Positions 48,839-58,463 are shown, counted from the first letter of the stretch. The stretch: DNA of 64,000 nt from an uncultured Flavobacteriaceae bacterium (GCA_947500385.1 CANMSA010000015.1:1-64000); one strand, 5' to 3'. Notes: generated by a model not told the origin, from the sequence alone. Made by a program: numbers and translations.

Positions 48839-51760
48839 TGCCTGCTTCAAAATGGATATGGGGTGCTGCGCCTGCCTTTTCGTACCGTCGTATATTTGAT
48901 GTCTGCAGCTAGTTCCGTTCGCGGCAATCAATACTTCTTCGGTCGTTTTCCGTATGGCGGGAAACAATTTTAGTTCCCCAACTTGCATGCTGGTTGCATA
49001 GTGCTCTTTTTCATAACCGAAAGAACCGGCCATACCGCAGCAACCGGAAGTGATGATCGATACGGTGTAATTTTCAACAACGTTCAACGTGTCAAAAGTT
49101 ACTTTTTGATTACTCAACGCTTTTTGATGGCAGTGACTATGTATTTTCACGGTTTTTGCCCTTTTGGTAAACAGTTCCTTGCCTATTTCGCCCTTTGCGA
49201 TTTCGTTCGCTAAAAACTCTTCGGTCAAGAAAGCATTTTCAGCAATCGCGGTAGCAATTTCCGATGCAATACCAAGGCGTTTGTACTCATCCCTAAAAGT
49301 AAGAATCGCAGAAGGCTCCAGACCAATTACCGGGATACCCTGTTCTGCGAAGACTTTTAATTTTTTAGAATTTTTCCCAGCTAACTTTTTAGCTTGTTTT
49401 AGAAAACCCTTTGAAAGATAAGTGCGGCCGCTCTCGCCATAAAAAAGTTGTACATCGTACCCTAACCGAGTAAGCAGTTCAATTGCATCTTTTCCCAAGT
49501 CTACATCCATAAACCGAGTGAATTCATCAATATACAGTACCACCTGTTTTTTCGAGGCAGCGTGCTTCGTTTTGTAGGATTGCAGAAACGCATCAAAATT
49601 AACATTTGAGACTTTAGGGAAACTGCGTTCTACGGCAACGCCGGCTGTTTTTTTAAGTAGACCACTTAGGAAGTTAGAACCGTATACGGCGTTGGTCAGG
49701 CCGGAAACCTTACTGCCCAACCGGTTTAGCCTAGTATTATGTGCAAAGAGTTTACTTCTTAAGGGATAGCCGTTGGTTTCTTGGTATTGGTATAGGAATT
49801 CGGCCTTTAAGGCCGCGACATCCACATTGCTAGGGCATTCGCTGGCGCAGGCTTTGCAGCTTAAACAGAGGTCAAATACCTCTTTGAGTTCTTTTTGATC
49901 AAATTTGTTCTTTTTGTCGGACACCGTCAGGAATTCACGCAAGGCATTGGCTCGGCCCCTAGTGGTATCTTTTTCGTTTTTGGTCGCGTGGTAACTGGGA
50001 CACATGCCGCCTTTCATCTCATGTGTTTTACGACAGTCCCCGCTGCCATTGCATTTTTCGGCAGCTTTGAGGATACCTTCGCTATCGGAGAAATCCATCA
50101 AGGTTTTTACGTAGGGCTCCTCCCGATCAATTTCATAACGAAGCGAAACATCCATAGGATAAGCATCCACGATTTTCCCCGGATTGAATATGCCTTCTGA
50201 ATCAAAATAGTACTTTATTCTTTTTAGTAGCGCATAATTCGTTTCTCCGATCATCAAAGGAATAAACTCGGCCCGAACAATGCCGTCTCCATGCTCTCCG
50301 CTAAAAGAGCCCCTATACTTTTTCGTGAGTTTGGCGACATCGGTGGTTATAGCCCTAAAGAGCGATACATCTTCCGATTTTTTGAGGTTGAGAATGGGGC
50401 GTAGATGCAATTCTCCCGCCCCCGCATGTGCGTAGTAAACGGCTTCTTGCTCATACCCTTTCATAATTTCAGAGAACTCACCGATAAAATCTTTCAAATC
50501 TTCGAGCGCCACGGCGGTGTCCTCGATACAGGCCACTGCCTTTCTGTCCCCGACGATATTTCCGAGCAAGCCAAGCCCCGCTTTTCGAAGTTCCAAGGCC
50601 TTTTGAATATCACCGTCCTTTAAAACAGGGCTTGCATAACTACCGCCTGTTTGTTGAATAGCACGAAGGAGATTTTCAAGTTGGCTGTCCAAGGCTGTTT
50701 CAGAATCCCCTTTTACCTCCAACATCAATAAAGCTGCAGGGTCTCCCTCAACAAAAAATCTATTTTTTAGTTGTTCCCTGTTATTCTTAGTACAATCTAG
50801 GATGACCTTATCCATCATCTCACACGTATGCAACCCATGCTGCATTAAAGGCGCTACATCCGTTAAGCAGGCTTCGAGGGTATTATAATGTGTAACGACC
50901 ATTGCCGAAAGAGCTGGCGGAAGTGTATCCAATTGTAAGGTAATCTCGGTCGTAAACGCTAGAGTTCCTTCGCTCCCAGCAAGGAGTTTACACATGTTAA
51001 ATTCCTCGTGAAAATCATCAAAAACGTTACTTTTCAACAGCTCATCCACCGCGTAGCCCGTATTTCTTCGATGAATTTCCGGTTTTGGAAATTCAGCCTT
51101 TATCTCTTCTTGTACTTGACTGTTAGATAGCTCTTTACTTATATTAAAGTATATTTTTCCTTCATGGGTATCTTCCTTGGTTTTTCGTTCAAAGTCACTT
51201 TTTGAAATGGATTCGAAGGTTGCCTCGCTACCGTCGGAAAGAACCGTTTTCATGGCAATGACCTTATCTCGTGTAACTCCATATTTTATGGAAGTGGTTC
51301 CAGAGGAATTATTGCCCACCATGCCACCGATCATACATCGATTGGCAGTAGAGGTGTTCGGGCCAAAAAACAGTCCGTATGGTTGTAAATAACTATTCAA
51401 CTCATCTCGAATCACCCCAGGTTGCACAACCACTTGTTTTTTTACTTCATCCAAACGAACAATTTTGGTGAAATGTTTGGACACATCTACAATAATACCC
51501 TCGCCTACACATTGACCTGCAAGTGATGTACCAGCTGTTCTCGGAATTAGGCCCACCCTGTTTTGCCGGGCAAAATGTATAAGTATTTGGATGTCAGAAA
51601 CGTTTTTAGGGAAGGCAACGGCCAATGGCACCTTTCTGTAAACGGAGGCATCGGTCGCGTACAGTGTCTTGGAGAGGACATCGTCCATGAGTTCACCTTC
51701 AAGGGTGCCTTCCAACTCATTTAGTAAAATTTTATCCAACGAAAACAATTTTGCCCTCAA
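48830..51760 (-). CDS. Fused FAD-linked oxidase and Fe-S heterodisulfide-type protein (YdiJ-like)
   Basis: A 976-residue fusion starting at TTG (51760); the next Met is residue 25, and the residues in between look normal. Residues 1-520 are a D-lactate/glycolate oxidase type FAD domain ('PRTAGTSLAGQCVG', 'GGMVGNNSSGT', 'GSEGTLAF', 'GEHGDGIVRAEF'). Residues 560-700 bind 4Fe-4S clusters ('CNGSGDCR...CPSYH' and 'CLSCKACASECPSNVD'). The end is a CCG domain ('HSHCHQKAL', 'SGCCGMAGSFGYE'). Such proteins oxidise 2-hydroxyacids, often D-lactate or D-2-hydroxyglutarate, and pass electrons onward. The exact substrate is not fixed by sequence. Confidence 0.9.
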   Translation of the reverse strand: MRAKLFSLDKILLNELEGTLEGELMDDVLSKTLYATDASVYRKVPLAVAFPKNVSDIQILIHFARQNRVGLIPRTAGTSLAGQCVGEGIIVDVSKHFTKIVRLDEVKKQVVVQPGVIRDELNSYLQPYGLFFGPNTSTANRCMIGGMVGNNSSGTTSIKYGVTRDKVIAMKTVLSDGSEATFESISKSDFERKTKEDTHEGKIYFNISKELSNSQVQEEIKAEFPKPEIHRRNTGYAVDELLKSNVFDDFHEEFNMCKLLAGSEGTLAFTTEITLQLDTLPPALSAMVVTHYNTLEACLTDVAPLMQHGLHTCEMMDKVILDCTKNNREQLKNRFFVEGDPAALLMLEVKGDSETALDSQLENLLRAIQQTGGSYASPVLKDGDIQKALELRKAGLGLLGNIVGDRKAVACIEDTAVALEDLKDFIGEFSEIMKGYEQEAVYYAHAGAGELHLRPILNLKKSEDVSLFRAITTDVAKLTKKYRGSFSGEHGDGIVRAEFIPLMIGETNYALLKRIKYYFDSEGIFNPGKIVDAYPMDVSLRYEIDREEPYVKTLMDFSDSEGILKAAEKCNGSGDCRKTHEMKGGMCPSYHATKNEKDTTRGRANALREFLTVSDKKNKFDQKELKEVFDLCLSCKACASECPSNVDVAALKAEFLYQYQETNGYPLRSKLFAHNTRLNRLGSKVSGLTNAVYGSNFLSGLLKKTAGVAVERSFPKVSNVNFDAFLQSYKTKHAASKKQVVLYIDEFTRFMDVDLGKDAIELLTRLGYDVQLFYGESGRTYLSKGFLKQAKKLAGKNSKKLKVFAEQGIPVIGLEPSAILTFRDEYKRLGIASEIATAIAENAFLTEEFLANEIAKGEIGKELFTKRAKTVKIHSHCHQKALSNQKVTFDTLNVVENYTVSIITSGCCGMAGSFGYEKEHYATSMQVGELKLFPAIRKTTEEVLIAANGTSCRHQIYDGTKRQAQHPISILKQALR

Positions 51761-51832
51761 AATTAAGTTTTTATTGAAAGAAGCGGGTATAGAACGATGC
51801 CCTTTTTTAGGTAAAAATCAAAACAAGAACAA

Positions 51833-52339
51833 ATGAAAATGTTACATGTAGTAAGGTTACTCCTCTTTTTTTGCGTAACCAGCTTGAGTGCACAAGAAAT
51901 CTCAAATCATGCCATTGGGCTTCGACTGGGCGACAGTGACGGCTTTGGTGCCGAGGTATCCTATCAAAAATCCATTGGAAGGTATAACAGGGGCGAAATC
52001 AATCTAGGGTGGCGTGATAGTCGAGAGTATGACGCCTTTAAACTTTCCTTGCTATACCAATGGGTACGCCCTATTGATGGCGGTCTTAATTGGTATTACG
52101 GCTTTGGTGGTGGATTTGGCGATGCAAGTTTTGCCCTTACCACAAGGGACAATGCCCCTTTTAGACCTGATGGAGGCGTTTTCGTATTTGCCGCCGGAGA
52201 TATCGGTATCGAATATAATTTTGACTTCCCGTTATTACTTTCTTTGGATTTTAGGCCAGAGCTTGGTTTGGTAGGATATGGGGATTTTGATGATAGTATC
52301 GATTTTGATATTGCCCTTGGGGTTCGCTATCAATTTTAA
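51833..52339 (+). CDS. Small outer-membrane beta-barrel protein
   Basis: A 168-residue exported protein; the signal peptide ends after 'SLSAQ'. The mature part has about eight amphipathic strands rich in aromatic residues and glycine ('GFGAEVSYQKSI', 'AFKLSLLYQWV', 'LNWYYGFGGGFG', 'FDIALGVRYQF'), ending in Phe, the typical BAM signature. It is a small OmpW/OmpX-sized porin-like barrel. Ligand unknown. It ends in the terminator at 52356. Confidence 0.8.
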   Translation: MKMLHVVRLLLFFCVTSLSAQEISNHAIGLRLGDSDGFGAEVSYQKSIGRYNRGEINLGWRDSREYDAFKLSLLYQWVRPIDGGLNWYYGFGGGFGDASFALTTRDNAPFRPDGGVFVFAAGDIGIEYNFDFPLLLSLDFRPELGLVGYGDFDDSIDFDIALGVRYQF

Positions 52340-52355
52340 ACAATTACAAACGAAC

Positions 52356-52393
52356 AAAAAGCCCCTTTTGCAAACGCGCAAGGGGCTTTTTTT
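52356..52393 (+). terminator. Rho-independent terminator
   Basis: AAAAAGCCCCTT (52356-52367), 12-nt loop, AAGGGGCTTTTT (52380-52391), then more T. Perfect 12-bp stem. Confidence 0.85.
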
Positions 52394-52409
52394 ATCGCGG
52401 GTATATCAC

Positions 52410-52417
52410 TACATTTG
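52410..52417 (+). promoter_or_regulatory. -7 box of the TlpA-like gene
   Basis: TACATTTG, full match to TAnnTTTG, 20 nt before the ATG at 52438. Confidence 0.6.
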
Positions 52418-52437
52418 CCCTTTATAAAAACAAAAAA

Positions 52438-53568
52438 ATGAAAAAGTTTCTATTGGTCGCAGGTATTGTTTTAAGCGTGATTGCTTGTAATTCAACACCT
52501 GAGGGATACACGATTACCGGTGATCTAAGAGGTGAAGTCGAAAATGGTACCGCTGTATATCTAAAGACAAACGGGGAAAACAATCAACCCACCGATGTTG
52601 ACACCACAACCGTTGAAAATGGAAAGTTTAAATTTGAGGGGGCGGCGCCCATTCCCCAATTGCACTATATTTTTGTGGATCAACTTCCGGGCTACACCCC
52701 GTTAGTGCTCGAAAATGGGGAAATTACACTTTCTGCCCAAAAAGATAGTTTGCCATTTGCCGAAGTAAAAGGACCGTTGCAGAATACTATTTTCACCAAT
52801 TTCACCAAGAAATCAAAAGACATTAATGAGCGGGCCATGTCTATTCAAGAAGACATGAAAAATGCTAGTACCACTCGCGACGAAGCGACCATTACCGCCC
52901 TTAGGGAAGAGATGAACGAACTGCGCGAAGAGTATCAAAGCTTTGAGACCGATTTTATCAAAGAAAATCCGAACGGGCTCATTTCCGCACTGTTGATCGA
53001 ACGAACCATGGCGACAAGAACGGCTACTTTTGAGGAAGCGAAGGCTATGTATGATTCGTTGACTCCGGAAATAAAGGAAACAAACGCCGCCAAAAAAGTA
53101 TCGGAAAAATTAGAAGAGCTTCGAAAGAAGGAAGAAAATGCCAAGAGTACCGACATTGGTGCTACCGCTCCTGATTTTAGTGCACCAGATCCAAGTGGGG
53201 CACAGTTGAGTTTAAATAGTGTAAAGGGCAAATTAACCTTGGTAGACTTTTGGGCGGCCTGGTGCCGACCGTGTCGTGCGGAAAACCCCAACATTGTAAA
53301 GGTCTATGAAAAATATCATGAGAAAGGCCTCAACGTACTGGGCGTTTCGTTGGATCGTAAAGAAGAAGATTGGAAAAAAGCCATTACAGATGACGGCCTG
53401 GTATGGAACCACGTTTCCAATCTGGCCTATTTTAATGATGAAATTGCCAAGCTATATAATGTGGATGCCATACCGGCGGCCTTTTTGTTGGACGAGAATG
53501 GGGTGATTGTTGCTAAGAACTTGCGAGGAGCCGCCTTAGAAAATAAAGTGGCCGAGCTTTTGAACTAG
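52438..53568 (+). CDS. TlpA-like thioredoxin lipoprotein with DUF4369
   Basis: A 376-residue lipoprotein; lipobox 'VIAC' (Cys17). Residues 22-120 are the DUF4369 beta domain ('YTITGDLRGEVENGTAVYLK'), followed by a charged coiled coil of about 100 residues, then an AhpC/TSA-TlpA thioredoxin fold from about 240 with the redox motif 'WAAWCRPCRAENP' and cis-Pro 'VDAIPAAFLLDENG'. It should keep thiols reduced in the periplasm or at the cell surface. This composition is common in Bacteroidota. Single gene with its own promoter and terminator. Confidence 0.9.
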   Translation: MKKFLLVAGIVLSVIACNSTPEGYTITGDLRGEVENGTAVYLKTNGENNQPTDVDTTTVENGKFKFEGAAPIPQLHYIFVDQLPGYTPLVLENGEITLSAQKDSLPFAEVKGPLQNTIFTNFTKKSKDINERAMSIQEDMKNASTTRDEATITALREEMNELREEYQSFETDFIKENPNGLISALLIERTMATRTATFEEAKAMYDSLTPEIKETNAAKKVSEKLEELRKKEENAKSTDIGATAPDFSAPDPSGAQLSLNSVKGKLTLVDFWAAWCRPCRAENPNIVKVYEKYHEKGLNVLGVSLDRKEEDWKKAITDDGLVWNHVSNLAYFNDEIAKLYNVDAIPAAFLLDENGVIVAKNLRGAALENKVAELLN

Positions 53569-53589
53569 GCACCATACGATTATAATGTA

Positions 53590-53622
53590 AAAAGGTCCTA
53601 CCCGTCATGGGTAGGACCTTTT
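53590..53622. terminator. Strong bidirectional terminator
   Basis: AAAAGGTCCTACCC (53590-53603), loop GTCAT, GGGTAGGACCTTTT (53609-53622): a 14-bp perfect stem between convergent genes. Confidence 0.9.
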
Positions 53623-53645
53623 GTTTATATATGTTTTGTTTTTGG

Positions 53646-55280
53646 TTAGAATTTGTTCTGAACATCTCGGAACGTTCCACTTACGGTAGCGCTTCCGTTC
53701 TTAATCACTGTACCGAAAACATTCACGACCGAATCTTCTCCCAAGAACTCAAGGGAGGCCCCGTCATTTAGGATCAAATCGCCGTAAATAGTCAGATTAC
53801 CTTCTACTCTAAAGTTAGCTCCGGCACCTACCGTCACGTTTCTTCTGTTGTTATTTCGCGCAACGACCAAAGTGCCGTTCATTTCAAAAACACCGTTGTC
53901 ATTGATGGCAATGCCATCTCTTACCGTCCAGGAACCACATAACAACAATGACCCATTAATGTTTAATGTTCTAAATCGCTTAGAGCCTTTATAAGCCAGT
54001 TCTTCACCTGTATTGACGTTCAAATTGTTAGAACCGCTGTAAGTAGGGCTCGATTCGCATTGTGCGACCAGACTAGCACTGGGCTTGTTCATTTTTATGA
54101 TCTGCAAACCTGCTTTACCAGATGCGGCAAATACATAATCCTCTTTAGATTCTACATAGTTGATAGAACCATTGAGTTCAATAATCCCTACTAGATCGGT
54201 ATTATTGCCATTATCTTCCGAAAGACACAGTCCTGCCCCGCCATTGGCCATCAGAACCACCCCTTCATTGGTGGCTACCGCATTGGTGACAATATCAGAA
54301 GTTGCGACGCCATCGGGGTCTATCAAAATAGGAATATGCTCCGTTAAATTTCCAGAGCTCAACTCATAAACACCAGCTCCTTTTGAACCTTCCGATACGA
54401 TAATTTTATCCTCATAAAAATCAAGTGTACGCTTTGAAAAGTCTCCAAAATCGGAACTGATCGCAATATCCTTGGTGACCGACAAGGTATTATCCAATAT
54501 GCTTACCCCTTGACTACCATCCAAAATTGCGATGGTATTATCTTGTATTGCCATGGCGCGCAAATCTGCAAAGGCAGCTTCTTGTCCGGCTTCTAAGTTG
54601 TTTTTGTCGTATTCACGAATATATCCGTCTTTACCACTGGTAACAAACAGTTTATCGCCAATAATTTTTACATCGGTAGCGTTAAACCCCTCTTGGAAAC
54701 CATAGGTAATGCCACTAACACTGAAACGACCGTTCGCCACCGTAACTTTTCCAACAAAGGAATTGAAATCGATGGTGGCCGATTTCTCAGAATCAAAACC
54801 GCCGGCCACATATAAATAGCCATTATCATATTTAACAGCGTTGATATCTGCATTCGTATAGTACAGACGCGAGGTTACTCTAGGATTATTAGGGTCGCTG
54901 ATATTCACGGCGTCAATACCCCCTAAATAGGTGGCACCGGCCGTGTTATAGGAAACATAGGCGTAATCACCCTCTACATCTACATGAGAAGCCGTTAAAA
55001 GGGTACCTCTGTAGGTAGGTGAATTTACCTGTGCTACCAAGGTTAAGGGATAGTCACCGGCTTCGCCGTCGTTATTGTTTTTAGAAACTTTACCAGTAGA
55101 CTTGTCCAATTCAAAAATATCAAGTACCCCCGAGTTATCGAAGTTGATACTGTTGTCGAGCACAGACTGGTTTTCTTCTAGTGCCACATCATCTTTTGGA
55201 TCGCTGTAAATGGTGGTTTCGTCGCTACAGGACACCACAAGGGCAAGAACGGCAATAGCCGCTAGGGAAACATTTTTCAT
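53646..55280 (-). CDS. LVIVD-type beta-propeller lipoprotein with beta-helix end
   Basis: A 544-residue lipoprotein; lipobox 'LVVSC' (Cys18), followed by the acidic 'SDETTIYSD', a possible surface-export signal. Residues 75-400 are blades of an LVIVD-like propeller ('VEGDYAYVSYN', 'YDNGYLYVAGG', 'IGDKLFVTSG', 'KEDYVFAASGKAGLQIIKM'). After residue 420 the pattern changes to short strands ('LNINGSLLLCGSW', 'FEMNGTLVVA', 'FRVEGNLTIYGDLIL', 'VVNVFGTVI'), i.e. a small parallel beta-helix. Binding partner unknown; probably a surface adhesion or scaffold protein. Confidence 0.8.
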   Translation of the reverse strand: MKNVSLAAIAVLALVVSCSDETTIYSDPKDDVALEENQSVLDNSINFDNSGVLDIFELDKSTGKVSKNNNDGEAGDYPLTLVAQVNSPTYRGTLLTASHVDVEGDYAYVSYNTAGATYLGGIDAVNISDPNNPRVTSRLYYTNADINAVKYDNGYLYVAGGFDSEKSATIDFNSFVGKVTVANGRFSVSGITYGFQEGFNATDVKIIGDKLFVTSGKDGYIREYDKNNLEAGQEAAFADLRAMAIQDNTIAILDGSQGVSILDNTLSVTKDIAISSDFGDFSKRTLDFYEDKIIVSEGSKGAGVYELSSGNLTEHIPILIDPDGVATSDIVTNAVATNEGVVLMANGGAGLCLSEDNGNNTDLVGIIELNGSINYVESKEDYVFAASGKAGLQIIKMNKPSASLVAQCESSPTYSGSNNLNVNTGEELAYKGSKRFRTLNINGSLLLCGSWTVRDGIAINDNGVFEMNGTLVVARNNNRRNVTVGAGANFRVEGNLTIYGDLILNDGASLEFLGEDSVVNVFGTVIKNGSATVSGTFRDVQNKF

Positions 55281-55318
55281 AGTTTAAGTAGGTTACAAAT
55301 TAGATTTGGGTTCTAATT

Positions 55319-55326
55319 CAAACGTA
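55319..55326 (-). promoter_or_regulatory. -7 box of the propeller lipoprotein gene
   Basis: Read leftward, TACGTTTG, full match to TAnnTTTG, 38 nt before the ATG at 55280. Confidence 0.6.
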
Positions 55327-55425
55327 AATGTAGGTAGTCTCGTATAAAATCTTACATTTTTTTCGACAAAACGCACGTTTTCCCACACAATGAGCTTAAA
55401 ATAACCAATTGAAAATCAAGAAGGT

Positions 55426-56073
55426 CTATATTTTCCCCAGCTTGGCAAGGATAAAAAGCACTACAATGGGTATCGCCAAAAGCACCACCATGATGGTTTC
55501 GGTAAACAACAGATCCGGAACAAAAAGTAGCGTGGTTAAATAGCCGCCCATGGCCCCACCAAAATGTGCTGTATGGCCGATGTTGTCGGAGCGGTTTTTC
55601 ATCCCGTAAATAGAATACAACAAATACCCTATTCCAAAGACATATGCGGGAATCGGAATTGAAAAAAACAAGTATAAGTTCATTGTAGGCCTTAGAAGAA
55701 TGGCCGCATACAAAATACCGGTCACCGCACCGCTTGCCCCAACAGCGCTATAATAGGGTTCGTCTTTATGGAAAAAGAGCGCCAACAAACTCCCGGCCAG
55801 TAAACTAATAAAATAGATCCCGATGAATTTTCCCGGCCCCATTAAACCGATAACAACATCGGCGAAGAAATAGAGGGTCAACATATTGAAAATTAAATGG
55901 GGCCAATCTACATGAAGAAACCCCGAAGTAAGCATCCGCTCCTTCTCCCCAGCCCGTATCGGAGCAATTCCAAACTTGTATTTTTCAAAGAAATAACGAT
56001 CGTCGAAACCTTTCAAAGAGACCAATACATTGGCGGCGATTATTACGATCGTGGCGATATGAATATCGTACAT
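55426..56073 (-). CDS. Rhomboid-family intramembrane serine protease
   Basis: A 215-residue membrane protein with six hydrophobic helices. The catalytic Ser is in 'GASGAVTG', the His in 'HTAHFGGAMGG' and the helper His/Asn in 'HLIFNMLTLYFF'. 'GFLHVDWPHL' is the L1-loop motif. It cleaves membrane proteins near their outer face. It is expressed from a promoter that overlaps, head to head, that of the acyltransferase on the other strand. Confidence 0.93.
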   Translation of the reverse strand: MYDIHIATIVIIAANVLVSLKGFDDRYFFEKYKFGIAPIRAGEKERMLTSGFLHVDWPHLIFNMLTLYFFADVVIGLMGPGKFIGIYFISLLAGSLLALFFHKDEPYYSAVGASGAVTGILYAAILLRPTMNLYLFFSIPIPAYVFGIGYLLYSIYGMKNRSDNIGHTAHFGGAMGGYLTTLLFVPDLLFTETIMVVLLAIPIVVLFILAKLGKI

Positions 56074-56095
56074 GTAAGCGTTTTAAGATACAGGC

Positions 56096-56113
56096 CAAAT
56101 ATAGCTATATTTG
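56096..56113. promoter_or_regulatory. Palindromic divergent -7 boxes
   Basis: CAAATATAGCTATATTTG is a perfect 18-bp palindrome made of two TATATTTG boxes pointing away from each other. The left box (56096-56103) serves the rhomboid gene (ATG 56073), the right one (56106-56113) the acyltransferase gene (ATG 56130), each with a short leader (17-23 nt). Only 2 bp lie between the boxes, so the two RNA polymerase sites overlap and may exclude one another. Confidence 0.7.
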
Positions 56114-56129
56114 CCTAGATTTTCTGTAG

Positions 56130-57017
56130 ATGCAATTATTTGTCTTTATACTGGCCTACCCCTTTATGTGGGGTATTTCCATCCTTCCGTTTCGGCTATT
56201 GTACCTTTTTTCCGATTTTATTTTTTTTGTTGTGTATCGGGTAATCGGATACCGCAAAAAGGTAGTACGCGCCAACCTGCGTTTGGTATTTCCCCAAAAA
56301 ACCATCGTTGAGATAAAGCAAATCGAAAAAGCATTTTTTAAACACCTCTGTGATTCTTTTTTGGAAATGGTAAAAACCATGAGCGTGTCTAAAAAAGAGA
56401 TTGCCAAAAGATATCAAATCGAGAATATCGATCTAATCCAAGAGATCGAAAAAGAAAAGAGTATTCTAGTTGTTTGCTCCCACTATGCCTGCTGGGAATG
56501 GAATATGAGCATGAACGATTATGTACAGTCAAAAGGATATGCGGTGTACCAGAAAATCACGAATACATATTTTGACCAATGGGCCAAAAAAGTACGTGCC
56601 CGGTGGAATACTACCTTGATCAACCAGAAGGAAACAGTGAAAACGGTCGTTTTAAACAAAAAAAACAATATTACCGGTATTTTCGGAATGGTGAGCGACC
56701 AGTCGCCTCAAGCCCATAGGGCACAGTATTGGACGGAGTTCATGGGCATTAAAGTACCGGTCATTAACGGGGCGGAAACCATGGCCAGGAAAATGGACCT
56801 CGCAGTGGTATTTCTCAAAGTAAGTAAACTAAAGAGAGGTCATTACAAAGCGAAATTTACAACCATCGCCAGAGATGGCAAGGCCACTGAGAAAAATGAA
56901 ATTACCGATGCCTTTTTGAGAATGGCAGAGGCGCAAATCTACGAAAAGCCCGAGCATTACTTATGGACCCATAGGCGGTGGAAACATCGAGATAAAGTGC
57001 CAGAAGCTTTTCAGTAA
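56130..57017 (+). CDS. LpxL-like lipid A/lysophospholipid acyltransferase
   Basis: A 295-residue protein with an N-terminal hydrophobic segment and the HtrB/LpxL family core: 'VCSHYACWEWN' (H-x4-E catalytic motif) near residue 116, 'GIFGMVSDQSPQ' near 188 and 'INGAETMARKMD' near 212. It transfers an acyl chain to a lipid A precursor. Both Bacteroidota lipid A and ornithine lipids use this family; the substrate is not clear from sequence. Confidence 0.87.
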   Translation: MQLFVFILAYPFMWGISILPFRLLYLFSDFIFFVVYRVIGYRKKVVRANLRLVFPQKTIVEIKQIEKAFFKHLCDSFLEMVKTMSVSKKEIAKRYQIENIDLIQEIEKEKSILVVCSHYACWEWNMSMNDYVQSKGYAVYQKITNTYFDQWAKKVRARWNTTLINQKETVKTVVLNKKNNITGIFGMVSDQSPQAHRAQYWTEFMGIKVPVINGAETMARKMDLAVVFLKVSKLKRGHYKAKFTTIARDGKATEKNEITDAFLRMAEAQIYEKPEHYLWTHRRWKHRDKVPEAFQ

Positions 57018-57045
57018 GCAGGGGGCAAAACTAACTAACCAGCTG

Positions 57046-58434
57046 TTATAGTCCTGCGACTTCTTTGATCTCGGTGATGATACGATCCGCTAGACCATCC
57101 GCTTCCGATTGTGATTTCGCTTCCGTATAGATGCGAATGATCGGCTCTGTATTCGATTTACGCAAATGTACCCAGTTCGCTGCAAAATCAATTTTCACCC
57201 CGTCTATGGTAGACATTTCTTCCTCTTCATATTTTTTGGCCATCGATTTTAAAATACCATCTACATCTAATCCGGGGGTTAGTTGAATTTTCTTTTTACT
57301 CATAAAATAGGAAGGGTAGCTTGCACGTAATGCGGCAACAGTCCCTCCTTTTTCAGCCATTAACATCAAAAACAAAGCGGTTCCCACCAAGGAATCGCGC
57401 CCATAATGACTTTCCGGATAAATGATCCCACCATTACCTTCACCCCCAATGACGGCCTTGTTCGCCTTCATTTTGGTAACCACGTTTACCTCCCCGACCG
57501 CTGCGGCCTCATAGGTGCCGCCATGTTTTTGGGTAATATCCCTTAACGCCCGCGAAGAGGATAGGTTCGACACGGTATTTCCTTTTGTTTTTCCAAGTAC
57601 ATAGTCGGCACAGGCGACCAAGGTGTATTCTTCCCCGAACATTTCACCTTCATTGCTAATGAACGCCAACCGATCTACATCTGGATCTACCACGATTCCA
57701 AAATCGGCCTGTTCCTTAACCACTAATTCACAAATTGCCCCCAGGTGCTCCTTTAAAGGTTCGGGATTATGTGGAAAATGTCCAGTAGGTTCGCAATACA
57801 ATTTTACCACTTCAACTCCCAACGCTTCCAACAATTTTGGAATAGCGATACCTCCCGTAGAGTTTACACCATCTACCACTACTTTAAAATTGGCTGCCTT
57901 AATGACCTCCGCATCTACAAGGGAAAGGTTAAGCACTTCATCAATATGAATATCGATGTAGGCGTCATTGCGCGTAATACTACCAAGATCGTCGACCTCA
58001 CAGAACGAAAAATTTTCCTTTTCTGCAATTTCAAGAATTTTCGCCCCCTGTGCAGCGTCTAAAAACTCACCTTTTTCATTTAACAACTTCAATGCATTCC
58101 ATTGTTTTGGATTGTGGCTCGCAGTAAGGATAATTCCGCCATCGGCTTTTTCCAACGGTACGGCTATTTCAACGGTAGGCGTCGTGGAGAGATCTAGGTC
58201 CACCACATCAACGCCTAAGCCCACCAAGGTCGACACCACCAAATTCTGAATCATTTCTCCCGAGAGTCGGGCATCTCTCCCGATCACCACCTTAAGTGTA
58301 TCCTTTTGACTATATTCCTTTAACCAAACACCATAGGCTGCTGCAAATTTTACCGCATCGATAGGCGTTAAATTATCTCCTGGAGTACCTCCAATAGTTC
58401 CTCGAATTCCCGAAATAGATTTGATCAGTGTCAT
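57046..58434 (-). CDS. glmM: Phosphoglucosamine mutase
   Basis: A 462-residue alpha-D-phosphohexomutase. The phosphoserine is in 'TASHNPKQWNALK', metal ligands in 'VDPDVDRLAF', sugar-binding loop 'GGEGNGGIIYPE' and phosphate-binding 'RKSNTEPIIRIY'. This is the branch annotated as GlmM in Bacteroidota, converting glucosamine-6-P to glucosamine-1-P for UDP-GlcNAc; phosphomannomutase is the alternative. No glmS or glmU is next to it. Confidence 0.85.
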   Translation of the reverse strand: MTLIKSISGIRGTIGGTPGDNLTPIDAVKFAAAYGVWLKEYSQKDTLKVVIGRDARLSGEMIQNLVVSTLVGLGVDVVDLDLSTTPTVEIAVPLEKADGGIILTASHNPKQWNALKLLNEKGEFLDAAQGAKILEIAEKENFSFCEVDDLGSITRNDAYIDIHIDEVLNLSLVDAEVIKAANFKVVVDGVNSTGGIAIPKLLEALGVEVVKLYCEPTGHFPHNPEPLKEHLGAICELVVKEQADFGIVVDPDVDRLAFISNEGEMFGEEYTLVACADYVLGKTKGNTVSNLSSSRALRDITQKHGGTYEAAAVGEVNVVTKMKANKAVIGGEGNGGIIYPESHYGRDSLVGTALFLMLMAEKGGTVAALRASYPSYFMSKKKIQLTPGLDVDGILKSMAKKYEEEEMSTIDGVKIDFAANWVHLRKSNTEPIIRIYTEAKSQSEADGLADRIITEIKEVAGL

Positions 58435-58455
58435 ACTATGCTAAAAAGTTTTTTG

Positions 58456-58463
58456 CAAATATA
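58456..58463 (-). promoter_or_regulatory. -7 box of glmM
   Basis: Leftward TATATTTG, full match to TAnnTTTG, 21 nt before the ATG. A TTTG lies 16 nt upstream, shorter than the usual 19. Confidence 0.5.
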
